NCBI RefSeq assembly: GCF_003143775.1
Contig: NZ_QFRJ01000002.1
Coordinates: 454,501-518,500, forward strand
Source: Brumimicrobium oceani
GTDB lineage: Bacteria; Bacteroidota; Bacteroidia; Flavobacteriales_D; Crocinitomicaceae
DNA: 64,000 bases
Direction of reading: 5' to 3'
Position numbers and translations under genes: made by a program. Shown here piece after piece: positions 6,331 through 15,141 of this stretch. Each line of letters starts with the position of its first letter. Position 1 is the stretch's first letter. The notes beneath the pieces are model-generated. The model was given only the letters and a program-made list of their open reading frames with translations. It was not told where the DNA came from and did no database searches.

Positions 6331-9255
6331 TTATTTCAACGCTTCGTAGATAACTCTCTGTATTTCAGTACGAATATCCATCTTAACTAATTTCCAGTTT
6401 TCAGCACTTGGATAAACTCGGTTAGACAAGAACACATAATTTATATTGTATTCTGGATCTGCCCAAGCTAAAGTTCCCGTAAACCCCGAGTGACCAAAAG
6501 AGGATTTTGAAACAGCCTCTGCGGCTGGACCTCCTGTTCCAGTGCTTACAGGTTTATCAAACCCCGCTCCTCTTCTGTTCTTCGGACAATATTGACAACT
6601 GGTATATTCATCAATTGTTGCCTTAGAAAGATATTTTTGTCCACCATATTCTCCACCATTCAGCAACATTTGCATAAACCCGGCTAAATCTGTCGCGTTT
6701 GAAAAAAGTCCGGCATGTCCTCCCACACCATTAGTCATTGCCGCTCCCATGTCATGCACATAACCATGCACCAATTGATGTCTATAATAGGTATCTTGCT
6801 CCGTGGGCGCAATTTGATTCAAACTAAAACGCTCCAAAGGATGATACCCCAAAGAAGTTAACCCCATCGGAGCGTAAAATTGATTATTCACAAATTCATT
6901 GAGCGGTAAACCTGTCGATTTTTCAACGATCTTTTTTATAAAATAATAGCCTAAGTCTGAATATTTGTAAGTTTTAGATCTTAGGGGTTTGTCCAAAATT
7001 ATTTTAAGAATATCATCCTCGTAATTATCTCTCATATATAAATGATCTGCAACTACAGAATTCTTGTTATCAAAAGGAGCCGTGGAATACAGCAATGTGT
7101 CTGGATGGCCATTCACCAAAGTTTGAGTGTAAAATGGAATCCAAGGAATGAGTCCCGCTTGGTGCGACATCATATCTCTCAATTTAATACTTTCATAATT
7201 GGTAGAACGCGTAATTTCACCAATAAAATCTCCCAAGGTGCTGTCTAAAGAAAATTCTTTGTGATCTTGTAAATACATTAAACTCGCTGTGGATGCCGCC
7301 ACCTTTGTAATTGATGCAATATCATAAATAGTCTTATCGTCCACCGCTATTTTGTGGTCATAGGTTTGATGTCCAAAGGATTTCTGATAAAGTACTTTCC
7401 CGTCTTTTGCAACTACTACTTGACAACCAGGAAATGCTTTTTCCTTTATTCCCTTGTACACAATAGAGTCAATTTGATTAAAAGCAGACGCTTGAACACC
7501 TAACTCCATGGGAACCGTGAACTTTAATCTTGAAGCCTCAGGTGTAACAAGACCAAAACCCTCTTGATATTCTGCACTTAGCGTTATGGGCAAAACAGAA
7601 TTCGCTTGGAAACCACCAAAAATTAATTGCGCTGCTCTATTTTGACCAGAATCCGTGTTTTGAAAAGCCAACAGTACAGCGTCTACTTTTTCGAATGTGA
7701 AAGCATCATCTATCGCATAAGGGTTTCCGAAAATAGAAACATACACATTAGATTCTTCGGGCATTTCTCTTAATAAATCTTTCCATCCTTCAGGATAACT
7801 GAAATCGTTGCGCGGAAGGACTGAAGGAGCAATTAAATTAAGGTAAATATTATCATAGTTGCGAAAAACAAATTTATAAATAGCCCAAGCATCCTTTGCT
7901 GTTTTAGCACTTAAGGTATCTGCAAGTGTGTAAAAACTTGCAGCCTGATTAAAAGCGCTACCCTCAGCTCCAATATTTATAATTAAATTTTTTCCTGAAA
8001 CATCTTTTACTGGAATTACACTGTCATTTTTTAAAACAGTGAGTGCCTTTTCGTAAACATTTAACTTTGCAAATTCTACTTGTTCCTCAAGTAAATTAGG
8101 CTTGTTCTCATTTTCATGAATTATTGCGTAAAATTTCGCCCTTAAAACGCGCAATGCTTTTTCGTTTACTTCTGCTTCACTAATTTCTCCTTTGTCCACC
8201 GCTTTTTTTATCGCTGCAATGGATTCCTTCACTTTGGAAGGATAAAGTAAAATATCGTTTCCTGCCAAGTAAGCACGTTTTACAATATCTATATCACCAT
8301 AATGTTTCGTTAAAGCTTGCATATTTAAGGCATCACTAATTACCAAACCTTCAAACTTCAGCTCTTTTCTAAGAATTTCTTTAATGGTTTTTGGAGATAA
8401 ACTTGATGGCAATCCAGAATCGTCTAGGGCAGGAACATTGAGGTGTCCCATCATAACAGCTGAAGCTCCGGCCAATCGCCCTATTTTGTATGGAACCCAG
8501 TCCACTCTGTTTAATTCTGTTTTTGTTTTATTGACCGTTGGCAAATCCTTATGAGAATCTACATCCGTATCTCCATGTCCTGGAAAATGTTTCATACAAG
8601 TCAAAACATTAAAATCCTGCATTCCTTTGATCATTTCGCGTGCATGGTTTCCAACAAACAAAGGATTTTCACCGAAAGACCTAAATCCGATAACAGGGTT
8701 TTGAGGGTTTGTGTTGACATCCACTACGGGAGAAAAATTCAAATGTATTCCTAGTTCATTCAATTCTGCCCCCATTGCCTGTGCAATAAGATTTGTGCTT
8801 TCTAATTGGTTGGCTGCACCCATTGTTAGTTGAAAAGGAAAGCGCGGCTGATCGCTAATTCTCATGTTGCTCCCCCATTCGCCATCAATTCCCACCAAAA
8901 GTGGAAGCGCACTTTTTTGTTGAAGTCGGTTAATGGCCGTTTTGGTTTCTTGGGTACTTCCTTGAAAAGTAATTATCCCACCAATCTTATGTACCTCAAC
9001 CAAAGAATCGATACTTTTTAGATGTTCTTCGCCCTTTCTTGGAGTGACTTCCACCATAAAACTTTGCGCAATTTTTTCCTCTAAAGTTAAAGTCTCCAAC
9101 TTTTCTAGTGCCCATTGTGGCGATAAACGCATATAAGCAGGAAGTCCGTTCTTATTGAAATCGGGTTCATTAGGTTCAAGTTCTTTGTTTAAAGACCAAC
9201 TGACTAATCCACTGGAAAGAATAACTAGTAAAACAAGAATTGGAACTATTTTCAT
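6331..9255 (-). CDS. GH3 beta-N-acetylhexosaminidase fused to a beta-lactamase-family serine hydrolase
   Basis: This is a secreted or periplasmic two-enzyme fusion of 974 residues from the ATG at 9253-9255, which begins MKIVPILVLLVILSSGLVSW, a signal peptide or anchor. Counting from that start, the GH3 domain spans about 40-375. It has the NagZ-type KHFPGHGDTDVDSH loop (catalytic His-Asp) and nucleophile D308 in VISDALNM. A linker domain follows. From about 590 to the end is a class C beta-lactamase/DD-peptidase fold with S648-x-x-K651, Y765-S-D and H922-S-G. Together they suggest peptidoglycan degradation or recycling. An in-frame ATG at 9307-9309 would add 18 residues ahead of the signal sequence and is rejected. 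This fusion is known in Bacteroidota. Confidence 0.88.
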   Translation of the reverse strand: MKIVPILVLLVILSSGLVSWSLNKELEPNEPDFNKNGLPAYMRLSPQWALEKLETLTLEEKIAQSFMVEVTPRKGEEHLKSIDSLVEVHKIGGIITFQGSTQETKTAINRLQQKSALPLLVGIDGEWGSNMRISDQPRFPFQLTMGAANQLESTNLIAQAMGAELNELGIHLNFSPVVDVNTNPQNPVIGFRSFGENPLFVGNHAREMIKGMQDFNVLTCMKHFPGHGDTDVDSHKDLPTVNKTKTELNRVDWVPYKIGRLAGASAVMMGHLNVPALDDSGLPSSLSPKTIKEILRKELKFEGLVISDALNMQALTKHYGDIDIVKRAYLAGNDILLYPSKVKESIAAIKKAVDKGEISEAEVNEKALRVLRAKFYAIIHENENKPNLLEEQVEFAKLNVYEKALTVLKNDSVIPVKDVSGKNLIINIGAEGSAFNQAASFYTLADTLSAKTAKDAWAIYKFVFRNYDNIYLNLIAPSVLPRNDFSYPEGWKDLLREMPEESNVYVSIFGNPYAIDDAFTFEKVDAVLLAFQNTDSGQNRAAQLIFGGFQANSVLPITLSAEYQEGFGLVTPEASRLKFTVPMELGVQASAFNQIDSIVYKGIKEKAFPGCQVVVAKDGKVLYQKSFGHQTYDHKIAVDDKTIYDIASITKVAASTASLMYLQDHKEFSLDSTLGDFIGEITRSTNYESIKLRDMMSHQAGLIPWIPFYTQTLVNGHPDTLLYSTAPFDNKNSVVADHLYMRDNYEDDILKIILDKPLRSKTYKYSDLGYYFIKKIVEKSTGLPLNEFVNNQFYAPMGLTSLGYHPLERFSLNQIAPTEQDTYYRHQLVHGYVHDMGAAMTNGVGGHAGLFSNATDLAGFMQMLLNGGEYGGQKYLSKATIDEYTSCQYCPKNRRGAGFDKPVSTGTGGPAAEAVSKSSFGHSGFTGTLAWADPEYNINYVFLSNRVYPSAENWKLVKMDIRTEIQRVIYEALK

Positions 9256-9309
9256 GAAATGATACTGGATTGTGTTATTAAAATTGTTGTTTGAAATCAG
9301 CAAATACAT

Positions 9310-9339
9310 TGCCGAAATTCTTAAAAATTTATTTCGGCA
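9310..9339 (-). promoter_or_regulatory. Hairpin in the 5' leader of the GH3 fusion gene
   Basis: TGCCGAAAT pairs perfectly with ATTTCGGCA across a 12-base AT-rich loop. It lies between the -7 box and the start codon, so it would be in the mRNA leader, about 55 bases before the chosen ATG. Confidence 0.4.
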
Positions 9340-9352
9340 CCTTTATTAAGAA

Positions 9353-9360
9353 CAAATATA
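9353..9360 (-). promoter_or_regulatory. -7 promoter box for the GH3 fusion gene
   Basis: TATATTTG on the minus strand, a perfect TAnnTTTG match, predicts a leader of roughly 90 bases containing the hairpin at 9310-9339. Confidence 0.45.
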
Positions 9361-9580
9361 AACAAAGGATGTAGGTGAGTATCTAAAAGAATGCTAATAT
9401 TCAGATGAAATCACTAATTGGTTTTCCAAGATAGGTCATTGATGGAAGAAAATCTTTCTATGCACCGTCTAAAGTTTAGTCCTCAAAGTGCGTGATCTGC
9501 TAATAAAATGTAAGTCGTTTTTTTTTATTGAGCACGCCAGCTGCCAGATGACACAAAAGAATTCGATAGCAACATTAAAT

Positions 9581-9765
9581 AGTGTCTAATCAAGCGGCGA
9601 ACTGACAAGATCCTTCGCAAATTTCTATTTTCAACAAATTGAAAAAGAAATTTTCTTCAGGATGACATTAGGCTAGGGGCATATTTCAAAGGAGAGGGAA
9701 AACCGTTTTCTATTGTAATTTATTGAACTGCTGGTAAAGTTCCCGACAAGCATTATCATTAAAAA
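9581..9765 (+). repeat. Composite element, core-deleted copy
   Basis: The sequence from CTAATCAAGCGGCGAAC through GACAAGATCCTTCGCAAATT, AGGATGACATTAGG and CTAGGGGCATATTTCAAA matches the reverse complement of 26090-26210. The sequence from 9697 onward (TTTTCTATTGTAATTTATTG, then CTGGTAAAG and CGACAAGCATT) matches the reverse complement of 25890-25953. Relative to the 26-kb copy, the central hairpin and flanks are missing. Confidence 0.8.
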
Positions 9766-9773
9766 GCTTTTTT

Positions 9774-9819
9774 TATGCCTCCGTAGGGACGATTTGCAAA
9801 TCGTCCCTACGGAGGCATA
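9774..9819. repeat. Perfect 46-bp palindrome of the GGGACGATTTGC family
   Basis: Two perfect 23-bp arms meet with no spacer at TTTG|CAAA. This is the only copy in the window with a fully symmetric core, and the symmetry extends outwards through CTACGGAGGCAT. It lies about 115 bp before the gene upstream of mutL. Confidence 0.9.
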
Positions 9820-9932
9820 GATTTTAAAGCAAGCATTAAACAAGAAAACATTCTCAAATAGAAAGAAAATGATTTTACAACTTCTGATTTTTACCTTACC
9901 TTTATGCTTTATAAATTAAAGGCAAGAAGAAT

Positions 9933-10259
9933 ATGTTGGAGCGAATTAAGTTCATGAAAGTGAATAGAAACAAGCAATTTGATTACACACCTCGTTATTA
10001 CGATGCGCGAAAGGAACGCATTAAAAATATGCAAAAAGCCTATGACGCAGAGAGCAATTCTACGCCAACAGAACAACAAGCAAGATTAAGAGAGAAAATG
10101 AAAAATGCTTGGAACATCGAAAGCACTTACACCAACCAATCTCGATCGGCTAATATTCGATTAATTATTATCTTGGCTGCTTTACTTTTGGCGACCTATT
10201 TCATATTGGATTATGTTGATATTTTCGCAGCTGAAGTAATTGATTTAGAAAACCCATAA
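9933..10259 (+). CDS. Hypothetical membrane protein upstream of mutL
   Basis: This is a 108-residue protein. The N-terminal 70 residues are strongly basic and helical (FDYTPRYYDARKERI). A single membrane helix follows at about residues 75-93 (LIIILAALLLATYFI), and the tail is short and acidic. M8 is an alternative start. The stop is 14 bases before mutL, so the two are probably cotranscribed. Similar small proteins precede mutL in other flavobacteria, but no function is known to me. A membrane anchor or adaptor role is speculation. Confidence 0.75.
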   Translation: MLERIKFMKVNRNKQFDYTPRYYDARKERIKNMQKAYDAESNSTPTEQQARLREKMKNAWNIESTYTNQSRSANIRLIIILAALLLATYFILDYVDIFAAEVIDLENP

Positions 10260-10273
10260 ACAGGAAATAAAGA

Positions 10274-12160
10274 ATGTCAGAAGTAATTCGTTTACTGCCA
10301 GATAATATCGCAAATCAAATTGCTGCAGGAGAGGTGATTCAAAGGCCCGCCTCTGTGGTTAAAGAACTTATAGAAAATGCTGTAGATGCAGGAGCAAACA
10401 ATATTGAACTACACATAAAAGACGCTGGAAAAACTTCAATTCAAATAATTGACGATGGCAAAGGAATGTCTGAAATGGACGCTAAAATGTCCTTTGAACG
10501 CCACGCCACAAGTAAAATAACATCAGCGGCAGATTTATTTACCTTAACGACGAAAGGGTTTCGTGGAGAGGCATTGGCTTCCATTGCTGCAATAGCCCAT
10601 GTAGACATGGACACCATTGAGTTGGGTGCGCAATTGGGAACAAAAATTCAAATTGCGGGAAGTAAAATCACCTCTCAAGAGCCAAGCTCTCGACCTAAAG
10701 GAACTTCTATTTCTGTAAAGAATTTGTTTTTCAATGTTCCCGCAAGAAGAAATTTCTTAAAATCAGATAATGTTGAAACCAAACACATCATTGAAGAATT
10801 CAATCGCATTGCATTAACCCATCCCGAGATTGGCTTTATTTTTTCACATAACGGAAATGTAATTCATAACCTTGAAGGAGCGGGACTGCGTAAGCGAATC
10901 GTCGATTTATTCGGGAGAAATTTCAACAATAAACTTGTGCCTATTGAGGAGGAAACAGACATTGTGAAGGTGAAAGGGTTTATCGGAAAACCAGAATTTT
11001 CACGCAAAACACGCGGAGAACAGTACTTTTTCGTAAACAATAGATACTTTAAAGACAGTTATTTTAATCATGCTGTGGTCGCGGGTTATGACAATTTAAT
11101 TCCGCCAAAACATCATCCCTCCTATTTTATATACTTGGAAGTTCCTTCACAATCTTTGGATGTGAATGTTCACCCCACCAAAACGGAGGTTAAATTTGAA
11201 GACGGAAGAAGTATCTATAGCATTATCAGAAGCGCAGTTAAATTAGCCTTGGGAAAATACAACATCGCTCCTATTTTAGACTTCGAACACCAATCTCAGT
11301 TTGACCTATCTTTAGAGCAGCAAAACAGTCCTATTCGACAACCCGAAATACAAGTAGACACTTCTTTTAATCCCTTCAAAAGCAGTTCCTCTTCCGGGGC
11401 TTCAGTCGAAAAGAGCAATTTTGGAGGAAACTCAAGTTCTTCTAAAAATTTTGGCAGTTCTGGATCTTTTGGAAATTCGAACGCTTTTAACTCCATCAAA
11501 CCCAACAAGGAGGAATGGGAAGATTTCTATAAAATAAGCGAAGAAGCAGAGGAAGAAATCACCCAAGCACCAAAGGAGATAAAGTTCGAAGAACCGCTGA
11601 AATCAAGTTCCAACAAAATTCAATTACACAAGAACTTACTGCTTATCCAAGTCAAATCTGGTGCAATGTTGGTCCACATAAACCGCGCGAATGAAAGAGT
11701 GCTTTATGATGAATTAATGGAACGTTTTATGCTTTCGCCTATTGCCGCGCAGCAACTGATGTTTCCTTATGAGTACAATTTACTTTCGACTCAAAAACTA
11801 GAATGGGAGAACAACACCAGTACGCTTAAGCGACTAGGATTTGATTGGGACTGGCAGAATAACACACTGGTTTTATCAAGCATTCCTTCGATGCTGGAAG
11901 TCGAATATGTAACCCAGTGCTTGGATGGAATCGTTGAAAAAATTACGCACGAAGAGTTGGATAAAGGAGAATTGGTACACGAATTAATTTTATCTTTATC
12001 CGCTGCAGCAACGAATCACCGAAGTAAGTCACTTTCTGAAGAAGAAATGAACTACTTGATTGACCGATTGTTTCAAAGTGAACAACACCAATATTCTCCT
12101 AGTGGAAAAAGAATATTAAATACGATTTCGATTGACGAACTGAATAATTATCTATCATGA
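10274..12160 (+). CDS. mutL: DNA mismatch repair protein MutL
   Basis: The GHKL ATPase couples MutS mismatch recognition to strand processing. The N-terminal motifs are intact: catalytic E34 in ELIENAVDAG, DDGKGM at 60-65, TTKGFRGEALASI at about 92-104. Residues about 370-425 are a Ser/Gly/Asn-rich linker. The C-terminal dimerisation domain lacks the endonuclease motifs: the DQHA position reads H468-I-N-R, the second Glu is D479, the cysteine of the ACR motif is absent (AATNHRSKSLSEEEM), and CPHGRP reads SPSGKR. It is therefore predicted to be endonuclease-inactive. Its stop overlaps the rhomboid start (ATGA). Length, 628 residues, is normal. Confidence 0.95.
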   Translation: MSEVIRLLPDNIANQIAAGEVIQRPASVVKELIENAVDAGANNIELHIKDAGKTSIQIIDDGKGMSEMDAKMSFERHATSKITSAADLFTLTTKGFRGEALASIAAIAHVDMDTIELGAQLGTKIQIAGSKITSQEPSSRPKGTSISVKNLFFNVPARRNFLKSDNVETKHIIEEFNRIALTHPEIGFIFSHNGNVIHNLEGAGLRKRIVDLFGRNFNNKLVPIEEETDIVKVKGFIGKPEFSRKTRGEQYFFVNNRYFKDSYFNHAVVAGYDNLIPPKHHPSYFIYLEVPSQSLDVNVHPTKTEVKFEDGRSIYSIIRSAVKLALGKYNIAPILDFEHQSQFDLSLEQQNSPIRQPEIQVDTSFNPFKSSSSSGASVEKSNFGGNSSSSKNFGSSGSFGNSNAFNSIKPNKEEWEDFYKISEEAEEEITQAPKEIKFEEPLKSSSNKIQLHKNLLLIQVKSGAMLVHINRANERVLYDELMERFMLSPIAAQQLMFPYEYNLLSTQKLEWENNTSTLKRLGFDWDWQNNTLVLSSIPSMLEVEYVTQCLDGIVEKITHEELDKGELVHELILSLSAAATNHRSKSLSEEEMNYLIDRLFQSEQHQYSPSGKRILNTISIDELNNYLS

Positions 12161-12915
12161 ATAATATATTAGGAAACATGCCCCCAGTAGTAAAAAACTT
12201 ATTACTGCTGAATGTAATCATGTTTATTGTTACGCAACTGGGAGAAATGCAAGGTATTCCCATGACCTACATTTTGGGAGGCTATGTTTTTAACTCTCCT
12301 TATTTTGAGCCTTATCAAATGGTTACGCATTTTTTTATGCATGGCGGATTTTTCCATATCCTCTTTAATATGTTTGCGCTAGTTGTTTTTGGTTCAGCCC
12401 TAGAACAAGTCTGGGGTCCAAAACGTTTTTTCATTTTTTATGTAGCCACAGCCATTGGAGCTTTTTTCCTGCACCAAATCGTTGGTTACATTGAAGTAAA
12501 AAGCATAGAAAACGAATTGATCGCTGCGGGCTATGACTTATTCACTTTGCAGGAGAAAATTTCTCAATTGCGCGCAGGAACCATAAGCACCTTTAATATT
12601 ATGCCCAACACAAACGGATTAGTGCAAGATTACATTTCTGGAATTTCTGTACCCGTAGTTGGTGCCTCTGGAGCTGTATACGGAGTATTGGTTGGATTCG
12701 GTTATTTGTTCCCAAACACAAAACTCATGTTGTTATTTCCCCCCATTCCTATTAAAGCAAAATGGTTGGTTATTATCATGGTGGGAATCGCGCTTTACAA
12801 CTCAATACAGGCCAACCCAGGAGACAATGTAGCCCATTTAGCCCATTTAGGTGGAGCGCTTGTTGGATTTATTATCGTTCTTTTCTGGCAAAAAGACAAA
12901 CGTAAATTTTATTAG
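12157..12915 (+). CDS. Rhomboid family intramembrane serine protease (first copy)
   Basis: A polytopic membrane protein of 252 residues that cleaves membrane-protein segments within the bilayer. The catalytic serine is S171 in VVGASGAVYGV. The histidine is H227 in NVAHLAHLGGALVG. The upstream His-Asn motif is present (HILFNMFAL). A loop of about 50 residues sits between the early helices and the serine helix. Its ATG overlaps the mutL stop by four bases, implying translational coupling. A second rhomboid follows after 3 bp. Substrates are unknown. Confidence 0.9.
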   Translation: MNNILGNMPPVVKNLLLLNVIMFIVTQLGEMQGIPMTYILGGYVFNSPYFEPYQMVTHFFMHGGFFHILFNMFALVVFGSALEQVWGPKRFFIFYVATAIGAFFLHQIVGYIEVKSIENELIAAGYDLFTLQEKISQLRAGTISTFNIMPNTNGLVQDYISGISVPVVGASGAVYGVLVGFGYLFPNTKLMLLFPPIPIKAKWLVIIMVGIALYNSIQANPGDNVAHLAHLGGALVGFIIVLFWQKDKRKFY

Positions 12916-12918
12916 AAG

Positions 12919-13842
12919 ATGAATCGTACTTTTAGCGACGAAGTTAAATATCAGTGGAAACACGGCGGAATGCTCATTAAACTTATTGGTGTTAACCTAG
13001 CTGTATTTCTAGTTATCAATATACTTTTGGTTTTTGGCTCACTCTCTGTTACCAACGGAGCATCCAACCCCCTGGCCAATTTTGTTTATAATTTCTTTAC
13101 ACTTCGTGGAGATATTATGGGCTTTCTTACCCATCCTTGGGGAATTTTCACCAGTATTTTTTCCCATTTCGACTTCTTGCACATCGCATTTAATATGCTT
13201 TTCCTGTATTTTATTTCCCGCTTTTTTTTGATGTACTTTTCCAATCAAAGGTTATTGTACACCTATATTTTAGGCGGAATAATGGGCGGAATATTTCAAA
13301 TCGCTGCATATTCTTTATTCCCAGCACTTCGCGGAACTGAAACCTTTGTTGTTGGCGCCTCAGGAGCCGTAAATGCAATTTTTATGGCCGCCGCTTTTTA
13401 CCGACCTATGGCGGTGGTTCACCTCTTTGGAATAATTAAAGTGAAAATGATTTACCTGGCTGGAATTTTTATTCTGATGGATTTATTACAAATGGGAGGT
13501 TCTGACAACGTTGCACACTTTGCCCATTTAGGAGGTGCTGCTTTTGGAATTTTATCTATTCGCAATATCAACTCAAAAAACAATGTCATTAACTTTACAA
13601 GAGTAACCGTTGAAAATCTGAAAGCAAGTTTCAATGGAAAGCCTAAAATGCGGGCACAGAAAGGTGGGAAAGCGGGAGCAACATCCAGTTCCAAAACACA
13701 AAGACAAACTGACGAACAGTATAATCTGGACAAAAAACAAAAGCAGGCTCAAATTGACGCCATTCTTGATAAAATTTCTAAATCAGGGTATGACAGCTTA
13801 ACCAAGAAAGAAAAGCAAGTACTATTTGATCAAAGCAAATAA
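12919..13842 (+). CDS. Rhomboid family intramembrane serine protease with DUF6576-type C-terminus (second copy)
   Basis: This 307-residue membrane protease has catalytic S148 in VVGASGAVNAI, H200 in NVAHFAHLGGAAFG, and the His-Asn motif HIAFNMLFLY. After the last helix comes a cytoplasmic basic linker (about 225-270). A C-terminal helical module of about 35 residues follows (DAILDKISKSGYDSLTKKEK), which matches the small DUF6576-like tail seen on Bacteroidota rhomboids. It is a diverged paralogue of the gene just upstream, from which it is separated by 3 bp. The EEP hydrolase gene starts 20 bases later. Confidence 0.9.
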   Translation: MNRTFSDEVKYQWKHGGMLIKLIGVNLAVFLVINILLVFGSLSVTNGASNPLANFVYNFFTLRGDIMGFLTHPWGIFTSIFSHFDFLHIAFNMLFLYFISRFFLMYFSNQRLLYTYILGGIMGGIFQIAAYSLFPALRGTETFVVGASGAVNAIFMAAAFYRPMAVVHLFGIIKVKMIYLAGIFILMDLLQMGGSDNVAHFAHLGGAAFGILSIRNINSKNNVINFTRVTVENLKASFNGKPKMRAQKGGKAGATSSSKTQRQTDEQYNLDKKQKQAQIDAILDKISKSGYDSLTKKEKQVLFDQSK

Positions 13843-13861
13843 ACCAACAAAATGAGAAAAA

Positions 13862-14962
13862 ATGCTCTTTCGGTTAATTAAAATAATTGTTCGATTCGCA
13901 ACACTCCTCTGTTCAATAGGGCTTTTAATTAGTTACACTAGCTCTGTAATTCCCCCACAAAAACTCTGGTTTATTCAACTGTTTGGCTTGGCCTACCCTG
14001 CACTATTGATAAGCACTATCGCACTCACAATTGTTAATGTTTTATGGAATAAAAAAATCCTTTTTTCATTACTTGCACTCATTTTAGGAACATTTACTCA
14101 CGCCAAATATTTTGGAGTAGATTTTAAATCTCCAAATCTTGAATCCTATTCAGAAAACGAGGTGAAAATAATGTCATTCAACGCCCGCTTATTCGACGCT
14201 TATAAATTTCTTACCCCCGAATTAAGCAATAGCAAATCGGAGTTTTATGACTTGTTCCAATCTGAATCTCCGGATATTTTATGTATTCAAGAATATGCCG
14301 AAGACGCCTCGAATAAAAGAATCATCTCACCTGAAGAAATTAAGGAGTCAGGAGGTTTTCAATATTCCACAACTACAATGATTTTGGAACTCAAAAACAT
14401 GTTCTCAGGTCAAGCCATTTACTCCAAATATCCAATTATTCATTCCGAAATCATTAGTGACTCCACACAAACCATTCGTAGTTTGTTTGCTGATATTGTA
14501 AAAGGAAAAGACACCATAAGGGTGTACAATTGTCACTTGGAAAGCATACGTTTCCAGAAAGACGAATATTCGCTTTTCGATACCGAAGTAGCCAGCTCAA
14601 AAACCTATTTATCCCGCATAAAAGGATTGGTTTCAAAACTCAAAAAAGCCTATCCACTTCGCGCAAATCAGGCTCAAAAAATTATTGACCACATTCTGAC
14701 CTCCCCTTATCCTGTAATCATCAGTGGAGATTTGAATGATCCGCCAACCTCTTATGTGTATGCGATGTTTGACAAACATTTTAGTGATGCTTTCTACGAA
14801 GGAAACCTAAGCATGACAAGAACTTATGCTGGAAAAGTTCCCGCAGGTAGAATTGATTATATTTTCCATAATGAAGACTTCGCCCCTATTTCTTTTAAGA
14901 CTTGGAAAGAAAAAGTTTTGTCGGACCACTACCCAATAATGGCGAGTTTTAAAATGCGGTGA
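13862..14962 (+). CDS. Endonuclease/exonuclease/phosphatase family membrane protein
   Basis: The first 90 of 366 residues contain two or three membrane helices. The rest is an EEP (DNase I-like) domain with KIMSFNARLFDAY at the start, catalytic-type CIQEY, GDLNDPP, GRIDYIF and the terminal SDHYPIM. All core Asn, Glu, Asp and His residues of the fold are present. The substrate could be a phosphodiester in nucleic acid, phospholipid or inositol phosphate; sequence alone does not decide. It ends the mutL-rhomboid block. An ATG at 13851 is out of frame. Confidence 0.85.
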   Translation: MLFRLIKIIVRFATLLCSIGLLISYTSSVIPPQKLWFIQLFGLAYPALLISTIALTIVNVLWNKKILFSLLALILGTFTHAKYFGVDFKSPNLESYSENEVKIMSFNARLFDAYKFLTPELSNSKSEFYDLFQSESPDILCIQEYAEDASNKRIISPEEIKESGGFQYSTTTMILELKNMFSGQAIYSKYPIIHSEIISDSTQTIRSLFADIVKGKDTIRVYNCHLESIRFQKDEYSLFDTEVASSKTYLSRIKGLVSKLKKAYPLRANQAQKIIDHILTSPYPVIISGDLNDPPTSYVYAMFDKHFSDAFYEGNLSMTRTYAGKVPAGRIDYIFHNEDFAPISFKTWKEKVLSDHYPIMASFKMR

Positions 14963-14989
14963 TAAGGATGGATTTTGAATGATGAATGA

Positions 14990-15125
14990 TCCAAACAACA
15001 ACATTGATCGAAGAGATAATGTAGGGACGATTCGCAATCGTCCCCACCACATTATCAAAGAGAGATCATTAATCCGAAGAGATAACTCCAAGACGATCCG
15101 CAATCGTCCTCAGCGTCCAAAACGC
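14990..15125. repeat. Tandem pair of degenerate GGGACGATT-family repeats
   Basis: Cores at 15021-15047 (GTAGGGACGATTCGCAATCG then TCCCC) and 15090-15111 (GACGATCCGCAATCGTC). Each is preceded by CGAAGAGATAA, spaced about 69 bp. Both lie between the convergent EEP and antiporter genes. Confidence 0.8.
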
Positions 15126-15141
15126 AAAACCTCGGAACCCT

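Larger units (their letters stand above)
9361..9932. other. Gene-free gap containing two repeat elements
   Basis: No convincing ORF is present on either strand between the GH3 gene promoter and the small gene before mutL. The gap holds a copy of the composite element (9581-9765) and a perfect 46-bp palindrome (9774-9819), listed separately. The remaining sequence is AT-rich and unremarkable. Confidence 0.7.
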
